Positions 35,270 through 45,290 of a stretch of 64,000 bases of DNA are shown here, piece after piece. Position numbers and translations under genes: made by a program. The stretch is from contig CM041465.1 of NCBI GenBank assembly GCA_023213395.1, positions 139,259,741 to 139,323,740 of the forward strand, given 5' to 3'. Position 1 is the first letter of the stretch; each line of letters starts with the position of its first letter. The notes under the pieces were generated by a model. It was not told the DNA's origin. It was given only the letters and a program-made list of their open reading frames with translations, and did not search any database. This DNA comes from Cycas panzhihuaensis. Its lineage: Eukaryota; Cycadophyta.

Positions 35270-35730
35270 GAGTGAGAAAAGAAAGTGTCTCGGCGGAAAG
35301 AATATGTAATAGAGTCAAAGGCAAAGAAAAAGAGGGCTTGCATGGCTAGAAATGATGGCCGCGAAGGGTAGGAGGACCCAGCAATGAGGCTACCCGAGGA
35401 TAGGAGTAGACTATCCAACCACTGGAAGAGAGCAGGCGGTAAGAAGACCACCCTGGGGTGCCAAAGGTTACTTAAGAAAGCAAAGAGCAATTCTAAAGGA
35501 AGGGAGCATTCCCTTTGGAGACCCCAGGGGCATGAACGGGCTGCAAAAATGAATCCAAAATGGCAAAACGAGTCAAATGAGTATAAACTCGGGCATGTGC
35601 AAGAGTAATATACAAAATGAGACAGAAGGGCCCTAGCAAAAATGAATCGACAAGGTGCCATAAATGCACCTAAAAAAATGAGAAAAATGGGGACTATAGA
35701 AGCGAAAGAGGAGACAGGGCCAGAAGGCAA
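35266..35730 (-). other. Open 154-codon stretch before the second RNase H
   Basis: Hydrophobic and Ser/Phe/Leu-rich, no family recognised. It ends three bases inside the first RNase H codons but in another frame. It could be an N-terminal part of the RNase H polyprotein joined by a frameshift, or a chance ORF opposite non-coding DNA. Confidence 0.25.
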
Positions 35731-35810
35731 TAGTGATCAGGGATGAGAGATGGCCTCAAGGGCTATCTCGAAGGTAAAAACAGAGAAAGTACCCGTCGGG
35801 ACCCCCACCT

Positions 35811-35820
35811 ATATAAGGAA
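35811..35820 (+). promoter_or_regulatory. TATA-like box upstream of the antisense PMD ORF
   Basis: CTATATAAGG, preceded by a C-rich stretch, lies about 160 bp before an ATG at 35973 (ATGGCGACGACACG). A consensus-like donor (CCA/GTGAGTGG, about 35996) and a T-rich acceptor (TTTTTCAG, about 36062) follow. Together they look like a Pol II promoter and a spliced 5' end for the PMD transcript. Inferred from sequence only. Confidence 0.45.
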
Positions 35821-36483
35821 ACTCGATGAAAATGGGATTCATTTTCATGGGCTCATGAATGAATCAGAGCCCTTTCCTTACACAACAGAGCATCACCTAA
35901 CTTTGGAGGTACATAGAGGAGGATCCGACCATTGGATCAAGATGAGGAGATAGCGGTTGAGACTAGGGCAACGAGATGGCGACGACACGATCAGATCCAG
36001 TGAGTGGATCATTGAAACCCAATCCCATCTCGTAGTTTGAAGTTTATTACTTTTTAATATTTTTCAGTGTGACTTTGGGCCTCTTAAAGGCAAGAAGTGA
36101 TCTCTCAAAGTCTAAATTGGACCCAGAGAGATGCGAGACTGGGGCATTAGGAAGCCCTAGTCCTGATGAGCTTGAGAGTGGCTCACCCAGGCAAAAGTTT
36201 TAGGATTTTTGGGCAGAAAACCCCCTTTTTTGGTGGGGTGATATTTGCATTGTGACAAAGATCGTGGTGTCATGATCTTTGCTACGGGGTCCCAATCGCC
36301 GTGGGACCTAGGACAAACTCTGCAGTACCACAAAGTTTGACGCAGTGCAAAGGCAGACTTGATGAAAATAAAGAAGGGGGACCAATGGCTCCTGAATCTC
36401 AACCAAATGAGGCCAAGGGACAGTCTAGAGGATAGAGAGGTGAGCATGAGTGATGTTTTGACTTATTTTGGGGTGTTTTATAG

Positions 36484-38295
36484 GTGGTGATCGTGGTGGA
36501 CAACTGCAAGAATATCAGTATGGTGATGTTGAGCTTCATTGAGATGATGTTTCGCGAGTTCAGGTAGACTTTGGCTAGGTGTGACCTACTGAAGGTCATA
36601 AGGATGCCACAGTATACATCAGATCAGAGGCTCCTGGTGGACATCATCTCACACTGGGATAGACAGAGATACGTGTTCCATCTTCCCCAGGTGGGAGATG
36701 TGACAGTCACGCTAGGGGATATCAGGAGGATATTGGGAGTGCCGGTGATGGGGAGGCCAACATTACTAGGGGCGCTACCTAACAATGAGGCGTCACACAG
36801 AGAGGCAACCATGTACTTCACAGGCTCAGATAGATGGGAGAGGAGAGGTATCCCCTTGCAGAGTATGATTATGTAAGGAGTTCCTTGTGTGAGGAAAATG
36901 ATCACGTTATGCATTCTATTCCAGATATCCCAGAAATAAAACTATCAAGACATCCCTGGTGGATGGATGGATGCTGTGAGGAGATGTGAGGCCAGGGAGA
37001 GACTAGACTAGGCTACCCTCATAGCGGTGAACTTAGTCACCCAATTAGATGTTATTTAGGTGGTAGGGAAGGGTGGCCTATCATACAACACCCTTCTACA
37101 GTGTTGGTTCTTTGATCACTTCAGAGCGGTGGCACCGACAGGGGGACCACACCCCATTTTAGAGTGGGCTCCCATGGTACACAGGTGGAAGACCAGGTTC
37201 ATGGAGGCCGAGAACCAGGCACATGTTCATCGCTTGGTGGAGGAAACATCACTGGACCTCCTCACCATGGCAGATTTTATATTAGATCCATATCAAGCGG
37301 TGAGGTGGGACAACGACGACAAGGCAGGCGGGGCAGGAGTTGCCCTAGGAGACGGTGGAGATGGAGGAGATGGCGGCGACGTGGTTGGCCTATCGGGAGC
37401 CATAGGAGGAGGTGCAGGTCCATCAGGGACCGCAGGAGGAGATGCAGGCCCATCGGGGACCGCAGGAGGAGAGGTGGGCCCTTCAGGAGCTACAGAGGAG
37501 AGTAAGGGCCTAGTGACCTGAGCCTGGAGGTTATAGATAGTTAGGAGATCCTAGGAGGCAACAACACTAGCAGAGGAGAGGAGGGATATCCTAGTAGCCG
37601 AGGCGGTTACCGAGGAGATACTAGAGGAGGAGGAGGTACCTGCAGCTGGTGGAGCGTCCGGGGCAGATGCTATCATATGAGTCGAGGAGTCGACAGCCGC
37701 ATAAGGTGAGACACTACCTTCTCCTGTCATCTTTCGATCGCCAGATGTTGTTTGATTTTAGTTTGACATGTACATGGACACATGCTGATATGTGATGTGT
37801 TAGATTTTTAGATATGGCAGAGATCCATAGATTGGTGGAGGTGTGGAAGGGAAACCTCCCATCCAGGCTAGAGATGAGCCCAAATCAGCAGGTGCACAAA
37901 CGACGACATTTGCCCCATTGGTGAGGGTGAGGGATGTCTAGATAATAGAGTCCTAGAAGCATGAGGCACATGTGATATGCCTACAGGCAGAGCTAGATGA
38001 GACCTGAGCTGATAGGGATGCTCTACAAGGTAGGGTACAGGTACTAGAGGCTCAGGGAGGTGCCAGAGGGGATGCCGAGAGTCGCATCTAGATGGAAGTG
38101 ATGGAGGAGCATCTCCGAGGGATAGAGGAAAGGCTCCAAGGAGTAGAGAGAGAGCAGGATCATATCCAGGCACAATATGATCGACTAGTGGATGAGGTGG
38201 CATCGAGGTCGACGCAGGGCAGGACTCATACCTACACAACGACGATGACCCCGAGGAGGCCACAACATGAGGGGAGTAAGGCAGGGAGCTCCTAG
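36484..38295 (+). pseudogene. PMD (plant mobile domain) ORF, antisense within E
   Basis: One + strand frame runs through about 600 codons, interrupted by stops. The PMD core is open at 36571-36876: LLVDIISHWDRQRYVFHL, VGDVTVTLGDIRRILGVPV and GRPTL, the PMD pattern (Pfam PF10536-like). The second open part, 37060-37521, has GGLSYNTLLQCWFFDHF and FMEAENQAHVHRL, then a Gly-rich tail with three AGPSGTAGGD-like repeats. The last part, 37990-38295, is a predicted coiled coil (LRGIEERLQGVEREQDHIQA). Many stops are TAG/TGA where Gln, Trp or Arg fit. PMD ORFs are known from plant genes and from some plant gypsy elements, often antisense; the function in the element is unknown. Confidence 0.8.
37405..37495 (+). 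repeat. Three 30-bp tandem repeats in the PMD ORF
   Basis: Units of the type GCAGGCCCATCGGGGACCGC encode AGPSGTAGGD, AGPSGTAGGE and a more diverged third copy, preceded by GDGGDGGDGG. They form the low-complexity tail after the PMD core. Confidence 0.8.
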
Positions 38296-38655
38296 AGACT
38301 GAGGAGGAGCTTAGGAGGTATGTGGTCCCCAAGAGAGAGATCGCATAGGCTGGGAGATAACGCCCCAGGGTAGGGTAGCAGTAGAGCATATTAGGAATTT
38401 TGATTTGATGAGGGAAAAACATGGACCTCCAGGGAGTTGCCATATATTACCACATGATTGTACTCCTCCCTGCAAGGATTCTAGCTTCCCACAGGTGGTG
38501 GATCATACTAGTTGTATGATATCACACATGATGATTATTTTATATATATAGATGGGGTGATTGATATCCCATTTGATATATGATGATGTGTATAATGGCA
38601 TGTGATGGATGATGTATGTTTATGTTTCTATGTTTGTGTATGTATGTGTATGAGG
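38296..38655. other. Post-PMD DNA of E, left of F
   Basis: Non-coding DNA after the PMD ORF, with TATA- and TGTATG-rich stretches. It ends at the target site GGGTC (38656-38660). Confidence 0.5.
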
Positions 38656-39132
38656 GTCTGTTTCCCAGCTATTGGGAATGGACTCGAGACACATCGATAC
38701 AGGTTTGTTCAGGTATATGTTCTTACTTTTCTTACTTATGATTGTTAAAGTAATTTAGAATAGTTTGATTGACATATGCCTGCCCACATGCATTTGTTTG
38801 ATTGCCTGCTCATAATGCATGTGCCAAACGGCACCTCTCAGCCTATGACGACTCACAACGGGGGCATTCCTCAGTGAATGCGACACCCCGTATGGCATAC
38901 AACCACTCACGATATCTCCATGGTCTTTCGGGATACTCTTGCCAGCTTGTTTATTCGTGTTACCACATGCCACTTACGTTGCAAATCCTTCCTAAGCCCG
39001 GTTTAACCCTTAGTTAGGGCTCTTTGCACCATTTTGAGTACTTGCCCATTGCCTAGACCTGCTCCTAATTAATGTACTTCATGTTTAGCTTTTTGACCTT
39101 ACCTAAAAACCTGATTTTCAAGTTATATTTTT

Positions 39133-39242
39133 CTCTTTTTTGAATTTCAGGTCGGTACCGCGGTAAACGAGGTGGTACCGCAGAGTTTACAGCGGTACCG
39201 CGGAGTTTACCACGATACGACTGTTTAAAATTCAAAAAAGAG
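39133..39242. repeat. 15-bp inverted repeat enclosing GGTACCGC repeats
   Basis: CTCTTTTTTGAATTT (39133-39147) is perfectly repeated in inverse at 39228-39242. Between the arms lie three direct copies of GGTACCGCRGAGTTTAC-type units (39154, 39174, 39194). The U3 of the LTR is the likely location. The 3' LTR has the left arm but a degenerate right arm and fewer complete units. Confidence 0.8.
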
Positions 39243-39342
39243 AAACCACGCGATAGTGGCCGCGTTTTTTCACGGAACTGCCACATGGCTCCGTACGATT
39301 GGAGGCGCCCCAGGGCCCCCAACGTTCACTTGCTATGCCCAA

Positions 39343-39354
39343 GGCATAAAAGCC
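39343..39354 (+). promoter_or_regulatory. TATA-like box in 5' LTR of F
   Basis: GGCATAAAAGCC lies within the palindrome AAGGCATAAAAGCCTT about 680 bp into the LTR. It is conserved in the 3' LTR at about 49681-49692. Probable start region of the element RNA. Confidence 0.55.
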
Positions 39355-41194
39355 TTTTTCTTACTCATTTGCTTAATTCTTATGATTCTTGACTTCACTT
39401 TTCAAGATTTCTAGAGCACTTCTTCACAAAAAGACGAGACAAAGAAACAGTGACAAGAGAACTTCTTCTACAGCAGTTGGACAGAGGTACAGTGGGCTGC
39501 TATTAGCTGGAGTTGCAGGGCCATTGCTGCCCCCTACGGAGCTCCATTACAAGCACCACTCCTCCTCACAAATACCCAAGGCTTCAAGAGGATTTCTTCA
39601 CCAAAAGACCACTTCAAAGAGCCATTTTCAAGCTCTCAACTTGCAAGAAGCTCTACTCTTATACTCTCTTGCAAGGGACATTCAACACCACCTCTTAGGC
39701 ATTGCTTGGGCTGCTGCTCCAAGTTGCCAAGTGCCTACATGCACTTACTCTTCCCCATTCGAGGTATTTATTATCTCTTGTTAGTGCTTTTTGCTTGTTG
39801 TTTCATTATTTTGCTTGCAAATTCTTTCCTCCCTTTGGCATGCCCTTTCTTTGAGTTTCCCTTGGCCGTTTGATGCAAGTAACCTTAGTAGTTGTGGCTT
39901 ACTAGAGCGCTGCCCTAGGTTAGGCACATTTTCCTGCGTTTCCTTGAAACTCATCCTCTTCCTCTTAGCTTTCCCTTTCACCATCTTCTAAGCTAGCCGG
40001 CATAAAGGGTTTTCACGAGGATTTGAGGGAGATAGGCGGGGTTCCGTCCCCCATTGCCGTCCTTCTCCCCAAGGGTTCCGTCCCTTATCCTCTCTCCTTT
40101 TATCACCCGCGCTTTCTTAGGACACGGGGCTAGGGAAGCCTTGGAGGGTTGGTTTGAGTTTCCTTCTTGGTGTAGGCTATTTGTTACTACATGACTCATC
40201 TTGTCGCATGCTAGCACTGCTTTCCCTATACCCTGTGGAGACCTCTCGTGAGTGAGTTAGCCATCCCGAGGCTACACTCAGTCCCATTTGGTTCGTTTTA
40301 TGGTGTACGACAGTTTGTATGTTCGCCGTGCGGCTTTATTTCATTTTTTCATTATATGTTGGTGTTTAACTACATTTTTCTAGCTTAGTTGATTTCATTT
40401 CCAGTATATACATATATATCTTGTTAACGCCGTAGTCTCTCTCGAGAGGAGAGGCGTTCTTCTTTGTCTTGTGCAGTTCGCTTAAGAGGGAGTGGTACGC
40501 GAGATCAACCCGCTGTTGGGCCGACTCTCACCAGTATTCTTCCCCTTCTTGTTTTGCGCTTCACTTTCCGTTCTTTCAGTTTATTTAGTCCTTGCATGCT
40601 CTCGGGGAGGTAAGTGCACCCCCTTCGTTGTCTTCAATCGACGTTGCATGCGCGGAGGATGGAGGGAAGGAGCGCAACCAAGGAGGGAACTGCTACGCTT
40701 TCGGGGCCGTATCCAGGTATTTTCCACGTATTTTCCGTATTTTCTATATGCTTTTGTGTCTCTTTGCATTTACTTTGATAGGTAAAGGAACATAAAAGAA
40801 AGAGGAAATACAAACCGTTTACTTTACATTTGCTTTCTTGTACTACTTTATTACATTGCATGACGTAGTAGTAGAGGACCTATTTACCTGTACCCTTTAG
40901 TCGCACCTTACCTCATCATCTTTTACACGTTTGGTTGGTTTCCCCCTCGTCGCCTTCTCATTGCCTTGAGAAGCCGCGACGTGCGAGGTTCCTTTTCCCT
41001 TCCCGGCCATCCGAAGGGTAGGAAGGCCTCGTTTGCACGGCTACGGCCAGAAGCAACCGGGCACCTTGCGATCCGTGCAGCGCTCGGCACGGACGTCCTG
41101 CGACTTATGATCCTCGCTATCTAGCCTGCTTGGTATATTATTTTTATGCCCTTTCCGCTAGACGTTAGATCATTACCCCGCGGAGAGCGTTTCA

Positions 41195-41213
41195 CTGGCG
41201 ACCATACTGGGAT
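41195..41213 (+). promoter_or_regulatory. Primer-binding site of gypsy F
   Basis: CTGGCGACCATACTGGGAT lies directly after the LTR end. TGG plus a 17-base tRNA-like complement fits a primer site; the tRNA was not identified. Confidence 0.75.
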
Positions 41214-41376
41214 CGCCCGAAGAAGGGAGCTAAATCCGCTTCCCCTTCTTGTTGGTGTTCTTGCCTCTAGGTAGGTTCGCATCCCTTATTTTCAGTTGGG
41301 CAAACCCCAACGTGTGTGCTTTACTCTCTCCTTTTTGCCTTCTCGTTTCTTCTAACGACGCTCGCAAGGGCGTTGC

Positions 41377-44142
41377 ATGCGACGTTTCTTGCGTCGTTTG
41401 CGAGGCTTGCCGCCGTTGTTGGAAGACCAAGCATCTTATCCCGCTCCATTGTCGAATCCCGATTCGACCATGGAAGGTTACCCTTCTGATTGGGCCTACC
41501 GTCCCATGACTTCCGGAACTCAGGAGTTCCCTTCATCTATTCCGGAATCTGCCCATGAGGGCGAGGATTCCATCTACTGCCCGGATGACCATTTCCACCC
41601 GGATGACTTTCGACCTTCTGCCCAAGCGGCGGATGATTCGGACCCTCACGAGACTCACCACCCCACTGGCGAGCCTTACGAGGGGCGCCCCGAAGGCCCC
41701 CATACTTTCGAAGTCCCTTCGACCTCGTACGGCTATGAGGACACCCCTCCCGCCGACGCGGTCGAGGCACTTGGCGAGTACTTTCGAGCAGTTCGCCACC
41801 AACCGCCTCCTCGATGGTTTGAAGAGATACTGCGCAACGTAGCATCTTCTTCGTCCATGCCGGCGTCATCTACGACAATCGACGTTTCTACCCGCGCACA
41901 CACGTCTTATGCCGTGTATACCCCGGCTCCCAAGGCAAATGTTGCGCCGATTGCCCCTAGTCGCGGTCCTACTTCCTCAGGACCCGTGCGTGGCGTGTCT
42001 TTCCCTCAACTCGGGGTTAGCATGCCTTGCCCGAACTAAACGCACGTGCCACCTCCGAACCTGGCACACGCGTTCCCTAGTAGGCCTCGAGGCCCTACTA
42101 GTGCTGCCGCCGCTAGCCATGTAGGACCCACTCCTACATATGTCCAGAACCCGGTTGGTGGTCCTTCTCTTTACGTGCCCCCAGGCTACACATCTCAACC
42201 TTGGGGGCAGGGCAAGGGAAGCCATCTCCCTGTCTATGGAGTGGACCCGTTGCACCCATATGGGGTCGCGCCACCTACGGGTGGCCCATATGGGCAAAAC
42301 CCGGTCCCTCATCCTCTGTTTCCGACATCCAGCGCGACTCCTGCCGCTGCGTCAGCGCAAGGGAGTGCGCCTCCTTTTTAGAGTTTCTACCCGCAACCCC
42401 CTTTCCAACAAGGGGCTTTTTTTCAGGGAGGAATGGGTATACCACCTCCATCCATACCTTTGACGGTTGTCGATCCCTTAGCCCAGGCAAGGATACGTCC
42501 TTTCGTGGACTATAGGTCGACGCCCTTGTCAGTCGAGGCGCTAAGGACTAACTTGCCCCCTCACCCTCCTGAAGTCCCCAAGTTCGACGGGACTTCGCCG
42601 CAAGACCCAACCGAACATGTACGCAGCTTCACTATGGCGTGCATCGATTATTGGGCCTACGACCATATCTTGATGAAGCTCTTCCCGCGGTCCTTGCAGG
42701 GTGACGCCCTCAAGTGGTTCTACCGCCTCCCTGCCCATTCGATTTCCTCATTCCAGCAGCTAGTGGATGAGTTCGTCAACTACTTTGACGTAGCTCGCCC
42801 ATTCGAAAGCGGAATGAAGGCGCTCCTGTCGCTCAAACAAGGTCACGATGAGATGAATCGTGACTTTGTGCGGCGCTTTCATGACCTTCTTCATTCCACC
42901 AAGGCCACCTTGCCTGAGGAGTTGAAGAGGGATCTCTTTGTCAATGCACTTCGTCCCGAGGTGCACGTGGAGGTCCTCAAGATGGGGGCCACCACGTGCG
43001 ACTCTGCCATCACGAGGTGTTTAGCTTTGGAGGCCATTGAGATCCAAGCGGGACTCAAGAAACCTCCTAGGCCCTCGCAACGTCGCGAGGTGCCTCCTCC
43101 AGCAAAGGAGACCAAACCTTCGCAGCCCACTAGGACTACCTCTCACCCAACTGAGAGGACCCTAGATCCCCTTACCTCCGCCATTCGCTCGTTCGAGTGC
43201 ACGATGAAGGAGTTAAAACTCCAACCTCCTTCATCGCCAACCCCCCATAAACCTGTCCAGCAGACTTCTCGTGCGATGCCCCCCAAAGGGGGTAACACCC
43301 AGTCTTCTCAAGTAAGGAGGATCGATCCTCCCCTTGAGAAGAGGTGGTGCTCCATCCACGGGGAATGTTTCCATGACGATTCGCGTTGCCGGGTACAGCA
43401 CCCACGTGACGCCCCGCCGCGCGACTCGTCCCCTGGGCGGCCATCGAGGCCTAACCTCGATCAGCCCATTCATAGAGACCCGTTCCCCAAGCATGGGGAA
43501 CGGGGTCATGATGTCCAGCAAAGGAACAACCGAAATCGGAATAGGTCTCCCGATCCCCGCCCTTTGCGTGGTAGAGGGAAGGGTATGCAAAGGTCACCTT
43601 CCCCTTCGCGATCCCCTGACCGCCGCGCTCCGTCACCTTCGCAGTCCCGCAACAAGGGAAAGAAGGTGATCCAGATGCTTGAGACCACTCCCCTTTATGC
43701 GTTGACCCGGTCTCAAGCCGCGAAGGAGGCAGCAGGTGCCTCCGCGTCTACCCCGCAGCTTGATCCCCCTCCAGAGATCACTCCTCTGGAGATTCCCGCA
43801 TTTCCCAAGACTATTCCCGCACGCCCCGGGCGATTCGACTTTAGGAGGGCCCTTACCCAACCCACAGGGAGGGGTAAGCCTTTCTCCGTAGTCGAGGAGC
43901 TCCTTACCGTGGCTGCCGGGATGTCCATCATGGATGTCTTGAGAAGTTGCCCGGAGCAACGAACGCTCCTCTTGGAAGCTCTTGGGTCGAACGATGCATC
44001 CGTTCATGCCTTGGGTACGATCCCAAGCGGTGAACCCATTATCTCCTTCGATCCCAGAGATCTTCCCCCATCCAGTGGGAGGAAGCGCCAGTGGAACTTC
44101 CCTTTCACCATCACGATTGATACTCCCGATTGCACGTTGTGA
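41377..44142 (+). pseudogene. gag: Gypsy F gag
   Basis: One frame from ATG 41377, chosen because E starts at the same residue. Order: Pro/Ser/Tyr-rich N-terminal region (about residues 1-350); capsid (retrotrans_gag) domain from PKFDGTSPQDPTEHVRSF through LKWFYRLPAHSISSF to LFVNALRPEVH (42570-42960); Arg/Ser/Pro-rich tail with zinc knuckle CSIHGECFHDDSRC, a C-x2-H-x4-H-x4-C form (about 43348-43389). Stops: TAA 42037 (E has CAA), TAG 42379 (E also stop), TGA 44140 (E also TGA). 42433-44142 is open for 569 codons, so decay is slight. Confidence 0.9.
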
Positions 44143-44502
44143 AGAACTGTCGTAGACAACGGTTCTTCCGTCAATGCCATGCCCTTGCGCGTTATGCAAG
44201 AGCTTGGCGTTTCCACCTTGGAACCTGTTCCATGGCGCTGTCAAGGCTATGACGGTACCGAGAAGACCCCCTTAGGGTCTGTCTTGATACCCCTTACCCT
44301 CGAGGATAAGGCGGTCGTTACCGACATCGTCGTCCTCGATGTCGATGTTGACTACAACCTGCTTCTGGGTCGACCATGGCTCGACCAAATGGGAGCCGTG
44401 TGTTCCACCCGGTGGGGGCAACTCAAATTTGTTCATAATGGACAAATGAAAGTTGTCCTCCGTGAGCGATCGCTCGCCAAGCCAGCTAGGCTTCCTGCCT
44501 AG
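44143..44502 (+). pseudogene. pol: Gypsy F protease
   Basis: The frame of gag continues after TGA: RTVVDNGSSVNAMPLRVMQ, then DYNLLLGRPWLDQMGA. VDNGSS is the active site, with D-N-G in place of the usual D-T/S-G; E shares it. It ends in a TAG at 44500, where E has CAA at the aligned codon (followed in both by Ala-Ser-His). Confidence 0.85.
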
Positions 44503-45290
44503 GCAAGCCATGGGCATACGAAGGGAAACAAACGCCCTTCCGACTATGTCTCGGGTTGCTCCATCGGAATCCCCGATCCCTCTTGCCGAGAAGAAGGTCC
44601 CACACCTTCATCTCCCGCGTTGACCCACTTTGCCCCTATTGGCGTCGGCAGCTATGGGTACCTCGCCGTGTTTGACGACGACGAGTCCCATAGTGAGGAG
44701 GAGAACCTTCCTCACCTGGTTTCGCTCCTCCGCGCTTGTGTGGGGCACCCTCCTGGTCCTAGGTTTACTCCTATGACCCCTTTTGTTGTAGAGCCGGGCC
44801 ACTTTCACATGTCACATGACATTGTAGATGTTGACCTTCACGGTCCTGGCTCTTCCGTCCCATCACCTCTCGTAGGTGATGATGTTGAGAGTTTCCCTCT
44901 TGCTCTTTATGAGGAACCTCTCGTTGATTCTCTTTCAGGTTCTTTAGCGGATGACGGGCAGCCTTCAGGCCATACCGGTCCTATCGCTCCCGCGCCATCC
45001 GTCGCCTCGCCCATCCGAAGTCATGTTCTCGATGGAGTGGACTACTTCGAGGACGACGAGGCTTTGCTGGAACACTTAGCCGGTTCCACGCCGAGTTTGC
45101 CTCCTGGTCACCACAGACTTGGCCACCGGAAGGTCTTAGCGATTGGGTCCCCATTAGCCGACCCAATCCCCTCTCCCGTTTCCTCCCTTCCGGTTGATCT
45201 CGCCCCCCTCCATTTCGAGGAGGGGAATGCCATGTGTATGGGGGCAACCCAGGACATAGTCCTTGCCCCAGACAGGGTCATCAAGGTAGA
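44503..45290 (+). CDS. pol: Gypsy F protease-RT linker
   Basis: Open from 44620, same frame. Acidic and Pro-rich (FDDDESHSEEENLPH, VSSLPVDLAPLHFEEGN). No known domain. It ends before VIKVEVECTPDEV, the usual N-terminal extension of gypsy RT of this lineage. Confidence 0.7.

Larger units (their letters stand above)
38661..41194 (+). repeat. 5' LTR of gypsy F
   Basis: 2534 bp, TGTTTCCCAGC...GCGTTTCA. Apart from local clusters it is nearly identical to 49015-51536. It includes a repeat/hairpin cluster (39133-39242) and a TATA-like box (39343-39354). Confidence 0.95.

Noticed and set aside
37164-37505. Open + strand frame of 113 codons rich in Arg and Gly
   Set aside because: It is the +1 shadow of the Gly-rich tail of the PMD ORF; the repeats encode AGPSG-type text only in the PMD frame.
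37868-38443. 191-codon open frame on the minus strand opposite the PMD coiled coil
   Set aside because: It lies on E's sense strand, but is Ser/Pro/Leu-rich and reads as the complement of coiled-coil codons. No other support.
39389-39784. 131-codon open frame repeated at 49727-50122
   Set aside because: It lies inside both LTRs of F, downstream of the TATA-like box. It is duplicated only because LTRs are, and resembles no protein. It might be a leader peptide, but nothing shows it.
43633-44244. 203-codon open frame on the minus strand
   Set aside because: Antisense to the open Gag of F; no family match. GC-rich coding DNA often leaves the opposite strand open.
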